DNA of 64,000 nt from Alishewanella longhuensis. Its GTDB lineage: Bacteria > Pseudomonadota > Gammaproteobacteria > Enterobacterales > Alteromonadaceae. Of this stretch, positions 36,165 through 47,032 are shown piece by piece. The DNA lies in the NCBI RefSeq assembly GCF_014653435.1, contig NZ_BNAO01000003.1:99338-163337 (forward strand). The letters run 5' to 3'. The first letter of the stretch is position 1. The number at the start of each line of letters is the position of its first letter. The notes under the pieces were generated by a model. It saw only the letters and a list, made by a program, of their open reading frames with translations, searched no databases and was not told where the DNA came from. The position numbers and the translations under genes are program-made.

Positions 36165-39100
36165 ATGAGCGTTTTCCCAACAATACCGCAATTAACTCGT
36201 ACTAGTGATCAACAAGCCTGGGGGCAATTAAGCGGCGCCGCCCTGCCTCTGGCTATCGCCAGCTTTGTCGCACAGCATCAAGGCGTAGCGGTATTAATAG
36301 TGCAAGATACGCCAGCCGCCATGCGCTTGGAGCAAGAGCTGGCCGTATTTCTGGATACCAAAAGCTGCCCATTACTGACCTTGCCCGATTGGGAGACCCT
36401 ACCCTACGATGTGTTTTCGCCCCATCAGGATATTATTTCCCAGCGTCTAACCACGCTTTATCAACTACCCCGCTTACAAAAAGCGCTGGTGATAGTGCCT
36501 GTAAGTACCCTGCTGTTAAAAATTGCCGGGCGGGAACATTTAGAGCAGCATAGCTTTCTTATCGAACAACAACAAAAAACCGACTTAACCGCCCTAAAGC
36601 AACAGCTAACGGCGGTTGGCTATCGCCATGTGGAACAGGTAATGGAGCATGGCGAGTTTTCGGTTCGCGGCTCCTTATTGGATCTTTATCCGATGGGCGC
36701 TCAGCAACCCTATCGTATTGATTTTTTTGATGATGAAGTTGATGCTATTCGCACCTTTGACCCAGACACTCAGCGCAGTCTGGAAAAAGTACCGCAGATA
36801 GCCTTGCTACCGGCGCATGAATTCCCTACCGATAAAGACGCTATAGAACGCTTTCGGCTGCGTTATCGTGAGCGCTTTGCTGCCCGTAATGAAAAAGAAT
36901 CGCTATACCAGCAAGTAACTCAGGGTATTTTACCTGCGGGTATTGAGTATTATTTGCCGCTGTTTGCGCAAAGCACCAGTAGTTTTTTCCACTATTTACC
37001 GGCCGATAGCCAATTATTAATTTGTGGCGATATTGAGCACAGTGCTAACCAATTCTGGTTGGAGCTACGCCGCCGCTACCAAGACCGCGCTATTGATTTA
37101 CTGCGGCCCATCTTAGCGCCACAAGAACTCTATTTAGCCACCGATGAATTATTCTCAGAGCTAAAAGCCTACCCCAGACTAAAACTAAGCCGCGCCAGCT
37201 TGCCGGAAAAAGCCGGCCAGCAGAATGCCCCCGTTAGCGATCTGCCCGATTTAAACATTAATCATCAGCTGAAAAACCCGCTGGAGTCCTTGCTTAATTT
37301 TATTACTTCGCTAAAAAAGCAGCGGGGCCGCGCGTTATTTTTTGTCGAAAGTGAAGGCCGCCGCGAGAGTTTACTGCAGCTATTACATAAATCTGCGGTG
37401 CACCTGCCACAAACCGGCAGCCTGCAACAGTTCCTGGCGGGTAGCGAAGATTTAGCGGTAATGGTGGGAGCCTTAGATCAAGGCACCCTGATCAGCGGCA
37501 CCAGCCCGCTGGCCTTAATCAGCGAAAACGAGTTATTTGGCCAAAAGATCAGCCAGCGCCGCCGGCGCAAGCAAAGCCAGCAAATCTCCTCAGATACCAT
37601 AATCCGTAATCTGGCTGAGCTCAGTATTGGCCAGCCAGTGGTGCATTTACAACATGGTATAGGCCGCTATCAAGGCTTACAGGTGCTGGATGCTGCAGGC
37701 ATCAGCGCAGAGTTTGTTACCATAGAATACGCCGGTAGCAGTAAGCTTTATGTGCCGGTATCCTCGTTACACCTGTTAAGCCGCTATTCTGGCAGTGATG
37801 CCGATCATGCACCACTGCATAAACTCGGTAATGATACCTGGGAAAAAGCCAGGCGCAAAGCCGCCGAAAAAGTGCGGGATGTGGCAGCAGAATTGCTGGA
37901 TGTCTACGCCCAGCGCGCCGCCCATCAGGGCTATGCTTTTAAGCTCGACCCAGAACAATATGCCGCCTTTGCCGATAGCTTTCCGTTTGAAGAAACCCCG
38001 GATCAGCTCGACGCCATTAATGCGGTATTAAATGATATGCAGCAGCCTCAACCGATGGATCGTTTGGTTTGTGGTGATGTAGGATTTGGTAAAACCGAAG
38101 TGGCGATGCGGGCCGCCTTTGTTGCGGTGAATGATGGTAAACAAGTGGCGCTGCTGGTCCCTACTACGCTGTTGGCGCAACAACATTTTGAGAACTTTAA
38201 AGATCGCTTTGCCAACTGGCCGGTGCGGGTTGAAGTGCTATCGCGTTTTGTGAATGCCAAAGAGCAAAAAGCCATTTTAGAAGATGTGACCAATGGTAAA
38301 GTCGATATTCTGATTGGCACCCATAAACTGTTACAAGACGATATTAAGCTGCATGATTTAGGCTTACTTATTGTCGATGAAGAACACCGCTTTGGCGTGC
38401 GGCAAAAAGAAAAGATCAAAGCGCTGCGCGCCAATATTGATATTCTGACCCTTACAGCTACCCCGATCCCCCGCACCTTGAATATGTCTATGTCGGGCAT
38501 GCGCGATCTCTCTATCATTGCCACGCCTCCAGCGCGCCGTCTGGCGGTAAAAACCTTTGTGCGCGAATATGAAAATGGCTTGTTACGCGAAGCCATAATG
38601 CGGGAAATTTTGCGCGGTGGTCAGGTCTACTTTTTACACAATGATGTTGCCAGTATTGAGAAAATGGCCGCTGACTTGCTAGAGCTTATCCCGGAAGCTA
38701 ATATTGCGATTGCGCATGGCCAGCTGCGCGAGCGTGAGCTGGAACAAATTATGGCTGAGTTTTATCACCAGCGGTATAACCTGCTGCTTTGTTCCACCAT
38801 TATTGAAACGGGTATCGATGTCCCTACCGCCAATACCATTATTATTAACCGCGCCGACAAATTTGGTTTAGCCCAGCTACACCAGTTACGAGGCCGGGTG
38901 GGTCGCTCACATCATCAGGCCTATGCCTATTTACTGACGCCGCCGCCGAAACGCCTGACGAAAGATGCAGAAAAACGACTGGAAGCCATCGCCAGCTTAG
39001 AAGATTTAGGCGCCGGTTTTGCCCTAGCCACGCACGATTTGGAAATTCGTGGTGCCGGCGAGCTATTGGGCGATGAGCAAAGCGGTCAGATTGAATCGGT

Positions 39101-39641
39101 AGGTTTTAGCCTCTATATGGAGATGCTGGAAGAAGCGGTACAGGCCTTAAAAGCCGGGCGGGAGCCAAGCTTGGATGCTATGCTAAGCCAGCAAACCGAA
39201 GTGGATTTAAAACTACCGGCACTATTTCCGGATACCTATATTCCTGATGTTAATTTGCGGCTATCTTTTTATAAGAAACTGGCCAGTGCTAAAAACGAAC
39301 TGGAGCTGGATGAAGTTCAGGTCGAGTTAATTGATCGTTTCGGATTATTACCCGATGCAGCGAAAAATTTGGTGGCTGTGGCACAGTTAAAATTGCACGC
39401 GCAGCAACTGGGTATTAAACGGATAGAAGCCAATAGCAAAGGTGGTGTGGTAGAATTTGCCGAAAGAACAAAAGTTAACCCAAGCTATATTATTACGCTG
39501 ATCCAAACGCAATCTCGGGTATTTAAACTTGAAGGCGGCCAAAAACTGCGTTTTACCATCGCAGCGGTCGATCACAAAGAGCGGCTAAGCTTGATTACGC
39601 AGATGCTGGCCGACTTTGCCAAACATAAGGTAGGAAATTGA
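36165..39641 (+). CDS. mfd: Transcription-repair coupling factor
   Basis: This 1158-residue protein removes RNA polymerase stalled at DNA damage and recruits UvrA. The N-terminal UvrB-like homology region lacks helicase motifs. It is followed by the RNA-polymerase-interaction domain (IGQPVVHLQHGIGRYQGL, about residue 485) and the RecG-like motor with Walker A GDVGFGKTEVAMRAAF, DEEH box IVDEEHRFGV and QLRGRVGRS. The TRCF C-terminal domain completes it. I use the ATG at 36165; a TTG 24 bases upstream has no better ribosome-binding site. It overlaps csiV by one base. Confidence 0.97.
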   Translation: MSVFPTIPQLTRTSDQQAWGQLSGAALPLAIASFVAQHQGVAVLIVQDTPAAMRLEQELAVFLDTKSCPLLTLPDWETLPYDVFSPHQDIISQRLTTLYQLPRLQKALVIVPVSTLLLKIAGREHLEQHSFLIEQQQKTDLTALKQQLTAVGYRHVEQVMEHGEFSVRGSLLDLYPMGAQQPYRIDFFDDEVDAIRTFDPDTQRSLEKVPQIALLPAHEFPTDKDAIERFRLRYRERFAARNEKESLYQQVTQGILPAGIEYYLPLFAQSTSSFFHYLPADSQLLICGDIEHSANQFWLELRRRYQDRAIDLLRPILAPQELYLATDELFSELKAYPRLKLSRASLPEKAGQQNAPVSDLPDLNINHQLKNPLESLLNFITSLKKQRGRALFFVESEGRRESLLQLLHKSAVHLPQTGSLQQFLAGSEDLAVMVGALDQGTLISGTSPLALISENELFGQKISQRRRRKQSQQISSDTIIRNLAELSIGQPVVHLQHGIGRYQGLQVLDAAGISAEFVTIEYAGSSKLYVPVSSLHLLSRYSGSDADHAPLHKLGNDTWEKARRKAAEKVRDVAAELLDVYAQRAAHQGYAFKLDPEQYAAFADSFPFEETPDQLDAINAVLNDMQQPQPMDRLVCGDVGFGKTEVAMRAAFVAVNDGKQVALLVPTTLLAQQHFENFKDRFANWPVRVEVLSRFVNAKEQKAILEDVTNGKVDILIGTHKLLQDDIKLHDLGLLIVDEEHRFGVRQKEKIKALRANIDILTLTATPIPRTLNMSMSGMRDLSIIATPPARRLAVKTFVREYENGLLREAIMREILRGGQVYFLHNDVASIEKMAADLLELIPEANIAIAHGQLRERELEQIMAEFYHQRYNLLLCSTIIETGIDVPTANTIIINRADKFGLAQLHQLRGRVGRSHHQAYAYLLTPPPKRLTKDAEKRLEAIASLEDLGAGFALATHDLEIRGAGELLGDEQSGQIESVGFSLYMEMLEEAVQALKAGREPSLDAMLSQQTEVDLKLPALFPDTYIPDVNLRLSFYKKLASAKNELELDEVQVELIDRFGLLPDAAKNLVAVAQLKLHAQQLGIKRIEANSKGGVVEFAERTKVNPSYIITLIQTQSRVFKLEGGQKLRFTIAAVDHKERLSLITQMLADFAKHKVGN

Positions 39642-40696
39642 TGAAAGCTCGGCTCTTGCTCACCGGCTGCCTGTTATTTAATTCTTTGCTGTTACAAGCC
39701 AACGAACGCTGGTTTGAAATTGAAATGATTATTTTTGAACGCACTCCAGAGGGCCAATTGCAAGAGCAGTTTCCAGAGCAAGTCACCCCTATTCGACTAG
39801 GTAGAAATATCGATTTAGTGACACCTCGGATTAACCCAACCATCTCACCATTGGTACTGAGTTTGGATAGCTGCCATCCGCCAGCGGTTAACACCGCAGC
39901 AACCAGCTCCTTTATCGAAAATTGGCGCGCGCCGACACAGCTGCTTTGTCATCAGGAAACACAGCCGTTGGCCTGGCAAAGACAAAACCTGTTCCCGGAG
40001 TTTTTGTTGAATACGCAAGGACCTTGGCCAACCCGAATCGCTGCCCGTTTAAACGGCAGCGGTGTCTATCAGGCCGGGCCTTATTTAGCCGAAAATGAAG
40101 CCTTTATGCTTAGTGAGGTGGCGGATCGACTGCGACGGCAACGACAAAATCAGATCTTGTTACATACCGTTTGGCGCCAGGCACCGGTAACCGAGCGCAG
40201 AGCGATTCCAAGTCGCTGGTTTGCTGGTGAAAATTTTAGCCAACGCTTTGACTATTGGGGTCAGCCTAAGCTTGCGGCAACAGTAACGCCAGCACCTTTG
40301 GCGCTTAGCAGTGCTGCTTTACCAACCGAAAGCATAACGGATTTACTGGAGCAAATAGAGAGTCGCCGTCAACAACTGGCTGCAGGTGTTACGCTGGATC
40401 AGCCCAGTACCGCGGCTAATGAAAACAGTCTCAGCCAGAATCAGGCAAATTTGCCCACCGAAGTGTGGCAACTTGATGGCTTGTTTAAACTACATCTGGA
40501 TCACTATCTGTTTGTGAATACTGATTTTAACTTACGCCGGTTAGTCGGTGATAAATTACAGAGTATTAATGTTAAACAAAGCCGCCGAGTGATCAGCGGT
40601 GAAGTGCACTATTTGGACCATCCTAAGCTTGGCATAGTGCTGCAAATTCGTCGTTTTAGCCCAACAGCAGAGCCTATAACTGACACGGCTGAATAA
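39641..40696 (+). CDS. csiV: Periplasmic peptidoglycan-binding protein CsiV
   Basis: The 351-residue precursor has a signal peptide (KARLLLTGCLLFNSLLLQANE) and the family opening RWFEIEMIIFERTPEG. A second conserved segment, WQLDGLFKLHLDHYLFVNTDFNLR, lies near residue 275. In Vibrio cholerae CsiV binds peptidoglycan and supports the PBP1A-LpoA synthase; by analogy it acts in the periplasm. The ATG shares one base with the mfd stop (TGATG), an arrangement seen in related genera, so it is co-transcribed with mfd. Confidence 0.85.
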   Translation: MKARLLLTGCLLFNSLLLQANERWFEIEMIIFERTPEGQLQEQFPEQVTPIRLGRNIDLVTPRINPTISPLVLSLDSCHPPAVNTAATSSFIENWRAPTQLLCHQETQPLAWQRQNLFPEFLLNTQGPWPTRIAARLNGSGVYQAGPYLAENEAFMLSEVADRLRRQRQNQILLHTVWRQAPVTERRAIPSRWFAGENFSQRFDYWGQPKLAATVTPAPLALSSAALPTESITDLLEQIESRRQQLAAGVTLDQPSTAANENSLSQNQANLPTEVWQLDGLFKLHLDHYLFVNTDFNLRRLVGDKLQSINVKQSRRVISGEVHYLDHPKLGIVLQIRRFSPTAEPITDTAE

Positions 40697-40749
40697 CTAC
40701 CTGAACTTTGTAGCGATAAATACTTTTAAACCGGATTTAATAACGCAGT

Positions 40750-41256
40750 ATGCAACTAAAAATGATAGACAAAACTCTTTACCGGCAACGGCTAAATCGC
40801 ATCACTGTGGCCAGTATACTCGCCCTAATTATTGTAAGCCTCAGCAGCTCAACCCTGCTGATAGCGCTGCTGTCTGATGGTACTGGCTCAAATTTTTGGC
40901 TAAATTTTAGCGGTGTGGCTATGGGTTGTTTGATCGTAGGCTATACGCTAAAGCGCTTAAAACAGCATCCCTACTTTAGTGAGGTGGCCTATATTTGGGA
41001 TCTAAAGCATGAATTAAATTTAATTCAACGTAAGCGAAAAGCCATTGATGCTGCAGCAGCACAAAATGATATTAACGCGCTAATCATTCAGGCATTCAGT
41101 TTTAAAGCCTCTAAGCTGGTGTGGCAGTTAGACGATAACACTTTGATGATGTCAGAACTGACGATTGCTGACAATAAATTACAACAACAGATTGCAGCTG
41201 CCGGGTTAACCCTAGACGCGACAGACTATGAGCGCGACTTATTGGCGCGCTTTTAA
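40750..41256 (+). CDS. DUF3087 membrane protein
   Basis: The 168-residue protein has two hydrophobic helices (about residues 18-42 and 48-66) with GSNFWLNFSGVAMG between or within them. A charged helical tail follows with WDLKHELNLIQRKRKAIDAAA and the family's LDDNTLMM segment. This matches DUF3087, found in marine gammaproteobacteria; no function is known. A second ATG 12 bases downstream is an equally possible start. It stands alone between csiV and the YlqF-type GTPase gene. Confidence 0.85.
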   Translation: MQLKMIDKTLYRQRLNRITVASILALIIVSLSSSTLLIALLSDGTGSNFWLNFSGVAMGCLIVGYTLKRLKQHPYFSEVAYIWDLKHELNLIQRKRKAIDAAAAQNDINALIIQAFSFKASKLVWQLDDNTLMMSELTIADNKLQQQIAAAGLTLDATDYERDLLARF

Positions 41257-41282
41257 AGCCTATTTATTTCCAAGGAAAATCC

Positions 41283-42218
41283 ATGTCAATTAACTGGTTT
41301 CCGGGCCATATGCACAAAGCCCGCAAAGAAATCGCCGAAGTCATGCCGCAGGTTGATATTATTATCGAAATGCTGGATGCCCGCATCCCCTTTTCCAGTG
41401 AAAACCCACTGGTACCGCAACTGCGCAAAGATACCCCTTGCATTAAGGTACTAAATAAAGCCGACTTAGCTGATCCCGAGCTAACAGCACGCTGGGTGGC
41501 ACATTTTGAACAACAAGCTGGGGTAAAAGCTATCCCGATTAGCCAGCAAAATCCAGAACAAATCCGTGCGTTATTGCAACTGTGTAATGAGATGCTACCA
41601 GAGCGCAATTTAGAGATCCGCGCAGCGCGTGCCATGATTATGGGGATCCCGAACGTTGGCAAATCTACGCTAATTAATACCTTAGCGGGACGTACTATCG
41701 CTAAAACAGGAAACGAAGCCGGCGTGACTAAAGCGCAGCAGCGGATTAAACTGGATAACAATGTTATTTTAACTGACACCCCCGGGTTCTTATGGCCCAA
41801 GCTAAGCCCTGCGTCCTGTGCTTACCGATTAGCCGTTACCGGCGCGATTAAAGATACCGTGTTTGAATATGCAGATATTGCGATGTTTGCCGCCGACTAT
41901 TTACTGCAAGCATACCCGCACGCCCTGCAAACACGTTTTAATCTGGAAGAACTCCCCGAAAACGACGTCGCCTTGTTGGATGCCATTGGGGTAAGGCGCG
42001 GTTGTATGCGGAAAGGTGGCGTAGTTGACTTAGAAAAAGCCGGTACTATCTTGATTACTGAGTTACGCGCTGGCAATTTAGGCCCTATTACTCTGGAAAC
42101 CCCCGAAATGGTCAGTCAGGAGCTGATTGATGCCAAAGCGGAAGAAGCCGCAAAATCGGCAGATAAAGCAGCACGAGAACTGGAACGTAAGCGCAAAGCT
42201 CAAAGAAAGTACCGCTAA
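41283..42218 (+). CDS. ylqF: Ribosome biogenesis GTPase YlqF/RbgA
   Basis: The 311-residue protein is a circularly permuted GTPase: the G4 motif NKAD (about residue 58) comes before the P-loop GIPNVGKSTLIN (about residue 122) and DTPG (about residue 165). The opening INWFPGHMHKARKEI is the YlqF/RbgA hallmark. Members assist assembly of the 50S ribosomal subunit. AAGGAAA precedes the ATG. The C-terminus is a charged Lys/Ala/Glu helix. Confidence 0.93.
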   Translation: MSINWFPGHMHKARKEIAEVMPQVDIIIEMLDARIPFSSENPLVPQLRKDTPCIKVLNKADLADPELTARWVAHFEQQAGVKAIPISQQNPEQIRALLQLCNEMLPERNLEIRAARAMIMGIPNVGKSTLINTLAGRTIAKTGNEAGVTKAQQRIKLDNNVILTDTPGFLWPKLSPASCAYRLAVTGAIKDTVFEYADIAMFAADYLLQAYPHALQTRFNLEELPENDVALLDAIGVRRGCMRKGGVVDLEKAGTILITELRAGNLGPITLETPEMVSQELIDAKAEEAAKSADKAARELERKRKAQRKYR

Positions 42219-42335
42219 GTTAGATGCAGCGTAAGCTGGTTACGGCAGTTATATTTTAGTACTGCTATTGTGAAACCAGCGTGGCTGCCCCAACTATGTT
42301 GCAATAAGTCATTAACTAACCTAGAGGGTTACTCC

Positions 42336-42848
42336 ATGTTTTACGATCTTACCGTAGTGCAATTTAGCAAAATGCTACAAAATCTCAGTGCCATCCTGAA
42401 TAAAGGTGCCACCTTTGCTGAGAGTAAAAAAATTGATGTTGCGGTGTTACTCAACGCCCGTTTAGCCCCCGATCAATTTCCGCTGATCCGTCAGGTACAA
42501 ATTGCCTGCGACACGGCAAAATTGGGCGTGGCCCGCCTAACGGGCAAAACGGACAGTGCCCCTAAGCATGCTGATGATGAAACCACGCTAGAGCAGTTAA
42601 CCCAGCGCATTAACGACACCTTGGCTTACCTAGCCAGTTTTAGCGAAGCGGATTTTGCCAACGCCGCCAGCCAGAAAGTCAGCCAGCCACGCTGGGACGG
42701 TAAGTATTTAACCGGTGAAGAGTTTTTAATTCAGCACGTTTTACCGAATCTTTATTTCCACATCACCACAAGCTACGCCATTTTGCGCCACAACGGCGTC
42801 GATGTCGGTAAAAAAGATTACTTAGGTGCCATGCCTTACAAAGTCTGA
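42336..42848 (+). CDS. DUF1993 family protein
   Basis: From the ATG at 42336, preceded by GAGGG, the 170-residue protein begins FYDLTVVQFSKMLQNLSAIL. It contains EEFLIQHVLPNLYFHITTSYAILRHNG (as LPNLYFHITTSYAILRHNG), typical of DUF1993, a DinB-like four-helix fold. The conserved histidines may bind metal. Function unknown. An in-frame start 66 bases upstream lacks a ribosome-binding site. It converges on the alcohol dehydrogenase gene across a shared hairpin. Confidence 0.87.
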   Translation: MFYDLTVVQFSKMLQNLSAILNKGATFAESKKIDVAVLLNARLAPDQFPLIRQVQIACDTAKLGVARLTGKTDSAPKHADDETTLEQLTQRINDTLAYLASFSEADFANAASQKVSQPRWDGKYLTGEEFLIQHVLPNLYFHITTSYAILRHNGVDVGKKDYLGAMPYKV

Positions 42849-42857
42849 CCGCCAAAG

Positions 42858-42886
42858 CAAAACGCCGGGCATTGCCCGGCATTTTG
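42858..42886. terminator. Terminator between DUF1993 gene and alcohol dehydrogenase gene
   Basis: GCCGGGC-ATT-GCCCGGC is a strong 7-base stem flanked by A-rich and T-rich stretches between convergent genes. The T-run is interrupted, so efficiency is uncertain. Confidence 0.7.
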
Positions 42887-42898
42887 TATTGCTGCGGC

Positions 42899-43900
42899 TT
42901 AGTGCTCCAATACAATCCGATAACGGGCTTTGCCGCTTTTTAAATGCGCCAAGGCTTCATTGATCTGGGAAAACTTAAAGGTTTCGACCACCGGCTTAAT
43001 ATTATGCTGTAACGCAAATTCCAGCATTTTTGCTATCGTCGCCGGGCTACCCACCGGCGAGCCCGACACACTGCGCTGCGCCATAATCAGGCCAAACACA
43101 CCAATATTTAATGGCTCCAAAGTGGCACCGACAAAATGCAGCCTACCCTTCGGCTTTAGGGTCGACAGATATAAATTCCAATCGAGCGTCACATTAACGG
43201 TAGAGATAATAAAATCAAAACGGCCAACGGCCTGCTCAATCTGTGCCGCATTGCGGGAATTGATACAATGATGCGCACCCAGCGCTTTAGCTTCGGCGGC
43301 TTTACTGTCGCTGGAGGTAAAGGCCGTCACCTCACAGCCCCAGGCCCGTAAAAACTGTAAACCCAGATGTCCCAAACCACCAATGCCAATCACTGCCACT
43401 TTATCGGTCGGTTTAACATCAAATTGCACCATAGGGTTAAATACGGTAATACCACCACAAAACAGTGGCCCGGCGGTTTTTGCATCCATACCCTCTGGCA
43501 GCGGCACAACGGCACTGGCGTTGGCCCGCACTTTGTCGGCAAAACCACCATGATGCCCGACTATGGTACCCTGGGCACTGGCGCATAAATTTTGATCGCC
43601 ACTGCCACAGGTACTACACACCTGACAATAGCCTGAATGCCAGCCCAGCCCCACCACCTGCCCGGTTTTAAGATGGCTGACGGCCGAACCCACAGCTGCA
43701 ATCCGTCCCACCACTTCATGACCAGCCACCAGCGGATAGGCCGACATACCCCATTCGTTATCCAACATCGACACATCTGAGTGGCAAATACCACAATAAT
43801 CCACTGCTATCTCAACTTCATCAGGGCCAAGTGCCCCTGCGTCATATTGCCAGGGGACCAGTTTGCCCCCGGCGTCCATGGCAGCATAAGCCTTTATCAT
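42899..43900 (-). CDS. Zinc-dependent NAD(P) alcohol dehydrogenase (YahK/CAD type)
   Basis: The 333-residue medium-chain dehydrogenase has catalytic zinc ligands in CGICHSDVS (about residue 36) and GHEVVG (about residue 60). The structural-zinc loop is [15 protein letters not shown], and the nucleotide-binding [11 protein letters not shown] lies near residue 175. The order and WHSGYC resemble YahK and cinnamyl alcohol dehydrogenases, which reduce aldehydes with NADPH. I start at 43900, five bases after AGGAG, not at a GTG six bases earlier. Monocistronic and divergent from rimO. Substrate unknown. Confidence 0.9.
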   Translation of the reverse strand: MIKAYAAMDAGGKLVPWQYDAGALGPDEVEIAVDYCGICHSDVSMLDNEWGMSAYPLVAGHEVVGRIAAVGSAVSHLKTGQVVGLGWHSGYCQVCSTCGSGDQNLCASAQGTIVGHHGGFADKVRANASAVVPLPEGMDAKTAGPLFCGGITVFNPMVQFDVKPTDKVAVIGIGGLGHLGLQFLRAWGCEVTAFTSSDSKAAEAKALGAHHCINSRNAAQIEQAVGRFDFIISTVNVTLDWNLYLSTLKPKGRLHFVGATLEPLNIGVFGLIMAQRSVSGSPVGSPATIAKMLEFALQHNIKPVVETFKFSQINEALAHLKSGKARYRIVLEH

Positions 43901-44081
43901 AGTCACTCCTGTTGTTTTGTATTTGTATACGCTATACCACTAACAGTATTGACCAGATCCGTCAGTGTGTAGTGAAATATTTGTCATTGCTTGTTTTTCG
44001 ACCAACAACACCTGTTTCTTCCGGCGCTTTCAGGTATAATCCGCCGACTTTTTTCAGGCTGCACCCATTTTAAGAGACACT

Positions 44082-45482
44082 ATGACTGCACAAACCTTTG
44101 ATCCAAGCCAGACTACGACTCTGGATACCGCCGCTAAAACACTAGCTGAGCGAGCCACTGTTGCCAGCAAAGGCAATACTATCGGCTTTGTGTCCTTGGG
44201 CTGCCCGAAAAACCTGGTAGACTCTGAGCGGATCCTAACGCAGCTTAAAGCCGAAGGTTATAATATCGTACCAAGCTACGATGATGCCGAGCTGGTCATT
44301 GTCAATACCTGTGGCTTTATCGATTCGGCGGTGCAAGAATCGCTGGAGACTATTGGCGAAGCCCTGGCTGAAAATGGCAAGGTCATTGTCACTGGTTGCT
44401 TAGGTGCCCGCGAAGATGAAATTCGTGAAGTACATCCGAATGTGCTGGGCATCACCGGCCCACATAGCTACGAGAATGTGCTGAAGCAAGTGCATGAGTT
44501 TGTGCCAAAACCTAAGTACGATCCCTTCACCATGCTGGTGCCCGATCATGGTGTGAAGTTAACACCAAAACATTATGCCTATTTGAAAATCTCCGAAGGC
44601 TGCAATCACCGCTGCACCTTCTGTATTATCCCGTCGATGCGTGGCGATTTAGTCAGCCGTCCAGTAGGTGAGGTCCTTGACGAAGCTCAGCGCTTAAAAA
44701 ATGCTGGCGTGAAAGAGCTATTGATTATTTCTCAAGACACTAGCGCCTATGGTGTAGATGTAAAACACCGCACCGGCTTTTGGAATGGTCAGCCTGTGAA
44801 AACCTCGATGCAGTCGTTATGTGAAGCCTTAGGGGAAATGGGCATTTGGGTAAGACTGCATTACGTGTACCCCTACCCGCACGTCGATGACATTATTCCC
44901 TTGATGGCTGAAGGTAAGATACTGCCGTATTTAGATATCCCCTTTCAACATGCCAGCCCACGTATTTTAAAGCTGATGAAACGGCCAGGTCAGGCCGATC
45001 GCGTGCTAGAGCGGATTAAAAAATGGCGGGAGATTTGCCCAGAATTAACCATTCGCTCAACCTTTATTGTTGGCTTCCCCGGTGAAACCGAAGAAGATTT
45101 CCAAATGTTATTGGATTGGCTACAAGAAGCCCAGCTTGATCGCGTTGGTTGCTTTAAATACAGCCCGGTGGAAGGCGCTAAAGCCAATGAATTAGCGGAT
45201 CCAGTACCTGCAGAGGTTATGGAAGAGCGCTATCATCGCTTTATGCAAACCCAGCAAGCCATCAGTACCGCGCGGTTGCAGGCAAAAATTGGCAAAACCA
45301 TCAAAGTGCTAATTGACGAAGTAGACGACGAAGGCGCTATTGGCCGCAGCTTTGCCGATGCACCGGAAATTGATGGCGCTGTCTACTTAAACGGCTTAAC
45401 CGATGTTAAGCCTGGTGATATTATCAACGCGGTGATCGAGGAAGCCGATGAATATGACTTATGGGCGGTAATAAGCGCTTAG
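44082..45482 (+). CDS. rimO: Ribosomal protein uS12 methylthiotransferase RimO
   Basis: The 466-residue radical-SAM enzyme methylthiolates Asp88 of ribosomal protein S12. The N-terminal UPF0004 domain has three cluster cysteines (SLGCPKN, NTCGF, GCLGARE). The radical-SAM motif is CNHRCTFC (about residue 173), and a C-terminal TRAM domain follows ([17 protein letters not shown]). The N-terminus is about 20 residues longer than in E. coli, but AAGAGA precedes the ATG. A TATAAT at 44035-44040 is a good -10 with a weak -35. It converges on the secretin-like gene with a 4-base overlap of stops. Confidence 0.96.
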   Translation: MTAQTFDPSQTTTLDTAAKTLAERATVASKGNTIGFVSLGCPKNLVDSERILTQLKAEGYNIVPSYDDAELVIVNTCGFIDSAVQESLETIGEALAENGKVIVTGCLGAREDEIREVHPNVLGITGPHSYENVLKQVHEFVPKPKYDPFTMLVPDHGVKLTPKHYAYLKISEGCNHRCTFCIIPSMRGDLVSRPVGEVLDEAQRLKNAGVKELLIISQDTSAYGVDVKHRTGFWNGQPVKTSMQSLCEALGEMGIWVRLHYVYPYPHVDDIIPLMAEGKILPYLDIPFQHASPRILKLMKRPGQADRVLERIKKWREICPELTIRSTFIVGFPGETEEDFQMLLDWLQEAQLDRVGCFKYSPVEGAKANELADPVPAEVMEERYHRFMQTQQAISTARLQAKIGKTIKVLIDEVDDEGAIGRSFADAPEIDGAVYLNGLTDVKPGDIINAVIEEADEYDLWAVISA

Positions 45483-47032
45483 GGTGATAAGCGCTTTAAG
45501 AAGCTAATGGCATCAACCGCAATATCAGGCGCAGAGTGAATGGCTTTGCGTCGCTGAAATGCCTCGTTTAACGTTACTGAAACGCCTTTATCTTGCATCA
45601 CAGATATAATGCGTTCTTCTCTATTGCGTCGAAAAACTTCAGGCTCAGATAATACACCGAGAATAATGGTTTCAGACATAATCTGATTGTTATCCGAGCG
45701 CCCAAAAGCGCCTCCTAACAGCGGCGTTCTGCGCAGTCCACTCTGGCCACTTTCACTAAAGCTATGGGTGCCTGAAGCAATAGTGCCAAGTACCACCGGT
45801 TGACCATACGGAAAGGTACCGGTGATAGCATAAGTATCTTTTGCAACATCAAGTACCTGCGCATTGCCCGAAGGAGACAACCCTCTAACATTACTGTACT
45901 CGAATTTTAGTGCCAACTTAACGTAATTAGGTGTAGCCAGCTCTGGTATTAAATTTAAAGTAGTGCCTGTTTCAGCGGTAAACTGCTGGGCATAACCCGT
46001 CGCGTTATAAAGAATTGTCAAATTGGCCCCTTCAGTAATTTGTGACTCATTACCAATCGACGTCATAATAGAGGGGGCTGCACTCACCTGTATGCTACTT
46101 TTAGTAAGTTGGGGGGTTACGCGCAGGGCATACTGGATAGCGGGTATCGACAGTTCAACTTGGTTTAACAAACTGTCAGATCTATCACCATTGTCGCGGC
46201 GAAACTCTTTATTGGTGCCAGCACTAAGTTGAAACGTAAGGTTTTCAAAAAAGTCGGTACCGCGACTAGTATCATCGGTACTAAAACGCCTTACAAAATA
46301 AACGTTAGTAACAATATTTAGATTGCGGCAAATTTCTTGCTGTGTTGCTAGATCAGAGAGCGAGGATGCAGATTCATTACTATCTGTATTATTACCGCTG
46401 TCACTACTATTACCTTGGCACAGTAACGAGGAAGAAACCCCGGCGTCCGCCGTATAATTAGCAATACGCTCCATTGGTCCGTTATAATCCTGCACATTAT
46501 AAAGTTGCCTAACAAAGCGAGAAGCCTCGTCATCGTCTTGAATTAAGGCTGCTTGCATGGCATCGTGCAGCGCTCGCGCAACCCTCTCATCGCCATGTTG
46601 CAGCGCAGCGATAGCACTATAAGCCCAATAGCGACTTCGATCATCAATCAACGCCGCGTTAAGAAAAGCGACCTGCGCATCGGGGAAATTTCCAAGGCGC
46701 ATAGATGCAACGCCAAGCCCAATAAAAGCCGGCGCATAGTCACGTGAAAAGCGAGCCGCGCTGGAAAAGGCCGCTCTGGCGAAAGTATCGCTATTAGCTG
46801 CCAGCGTACTCTCCTGCAAAAACTGCATGCCATAATAATAATGCTTACGCCAATCGTGCCCTAAATTCTGCTGCAGCGACACTGCTTGATCTCGTGCCGG
46901 TGTGCCACCGCAACCTGCCAGTATAAAGCTAGTACAAAGCGCTAAAAACAAGCGACTAGAAGATGCAGATTCAGTTGTAAATAACGAGAAAAGCGGCGCA
47001 AAGCGCCGCCGAAAAGAGGCTTTTATAATCAT
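45479..47032 (-). CDS. Secretin-like lipoprotein with N-terminal TPR-type repeats
   Basis: This 517-residue protein has an unusually long, basic N-region, then a hydrophobic core and lipobox LAGC (Cys41, Gly at +2, so outer membrane sorting is expected). Residues about 60-190 look like TPR repeats ([30 protein letters not shown], cited in part). A low-complexity Ser/Asn stretch follows near 205-225. The last 230 residues resemble the secretin core of GspD/Pil[18 protein letters not shown], then [10 protein letters not shown], then [12 protein letters not shown] and [15 protein letters not shown] before an [11 protein letters not shown] strand. The usual N0/N1 secretin domains are absent. Its ATG overlaps the upstream stop as ATGA. 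The system is unrecognised; no pilus or secretion ATPase gene is near. Confidence 0.72.
   Translation of the reverse strand: MIIKASFRRRFAPLFSLFTTESASSSRLFLALCTSFILAGCGGTPARDQAVSLQQNLGHDWRKHYYYGMQFLQESTLAANSDTFARAAFSSAARFSRDYAPAFIGLGVASMRLGNFPDAQVAFLNAALIDDRSRYWAYSAIAALQHGDERVARALHDAMQAALIQDDDEASRFVRQLYNVQDYNGPMERIANYTADAGVSSSLLCQGNSSDSGNNTDSNESASSLSDLATQQEICRNLNIVTNVYFVRRFSTDDTSRGTDFFENLTFQLSAGTNKEFRRDNGDRSDSLLNQVELSIPAIQYALRVTPQLTKSSIQVSAAPSIMTSIGNESQITEGANLTILYNATGYAQQFTAETGTTLNLIPELATPNYVKLALKFEYSNVRGLSPSGNAQVLDVAKDTYAITGTFPYGQPVVLGTIASGTHSFSESGQSGLRRTPLLGGAFGRSDNNQIMSETIILGVLSEPEVFRRNREERIISVMQDKGVSVTLNEAFQRRKAIHSAPDIAVDAISFLKRLSP

Noticed and set aside
38048..38596. 182-codon minus-strand open frame within mfd
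   Set aside because: It is wholly antisense to the RecG-like motor of mfd, whose protein motifs are intact, and has no family-like features of its own.
41264..41800. 178-codon minus-strand open frame opposite the YlqF-type GTPase gene
   Set aside because: Antisense to well-conserved GTPase motifs; composition is that of a shadow frame.
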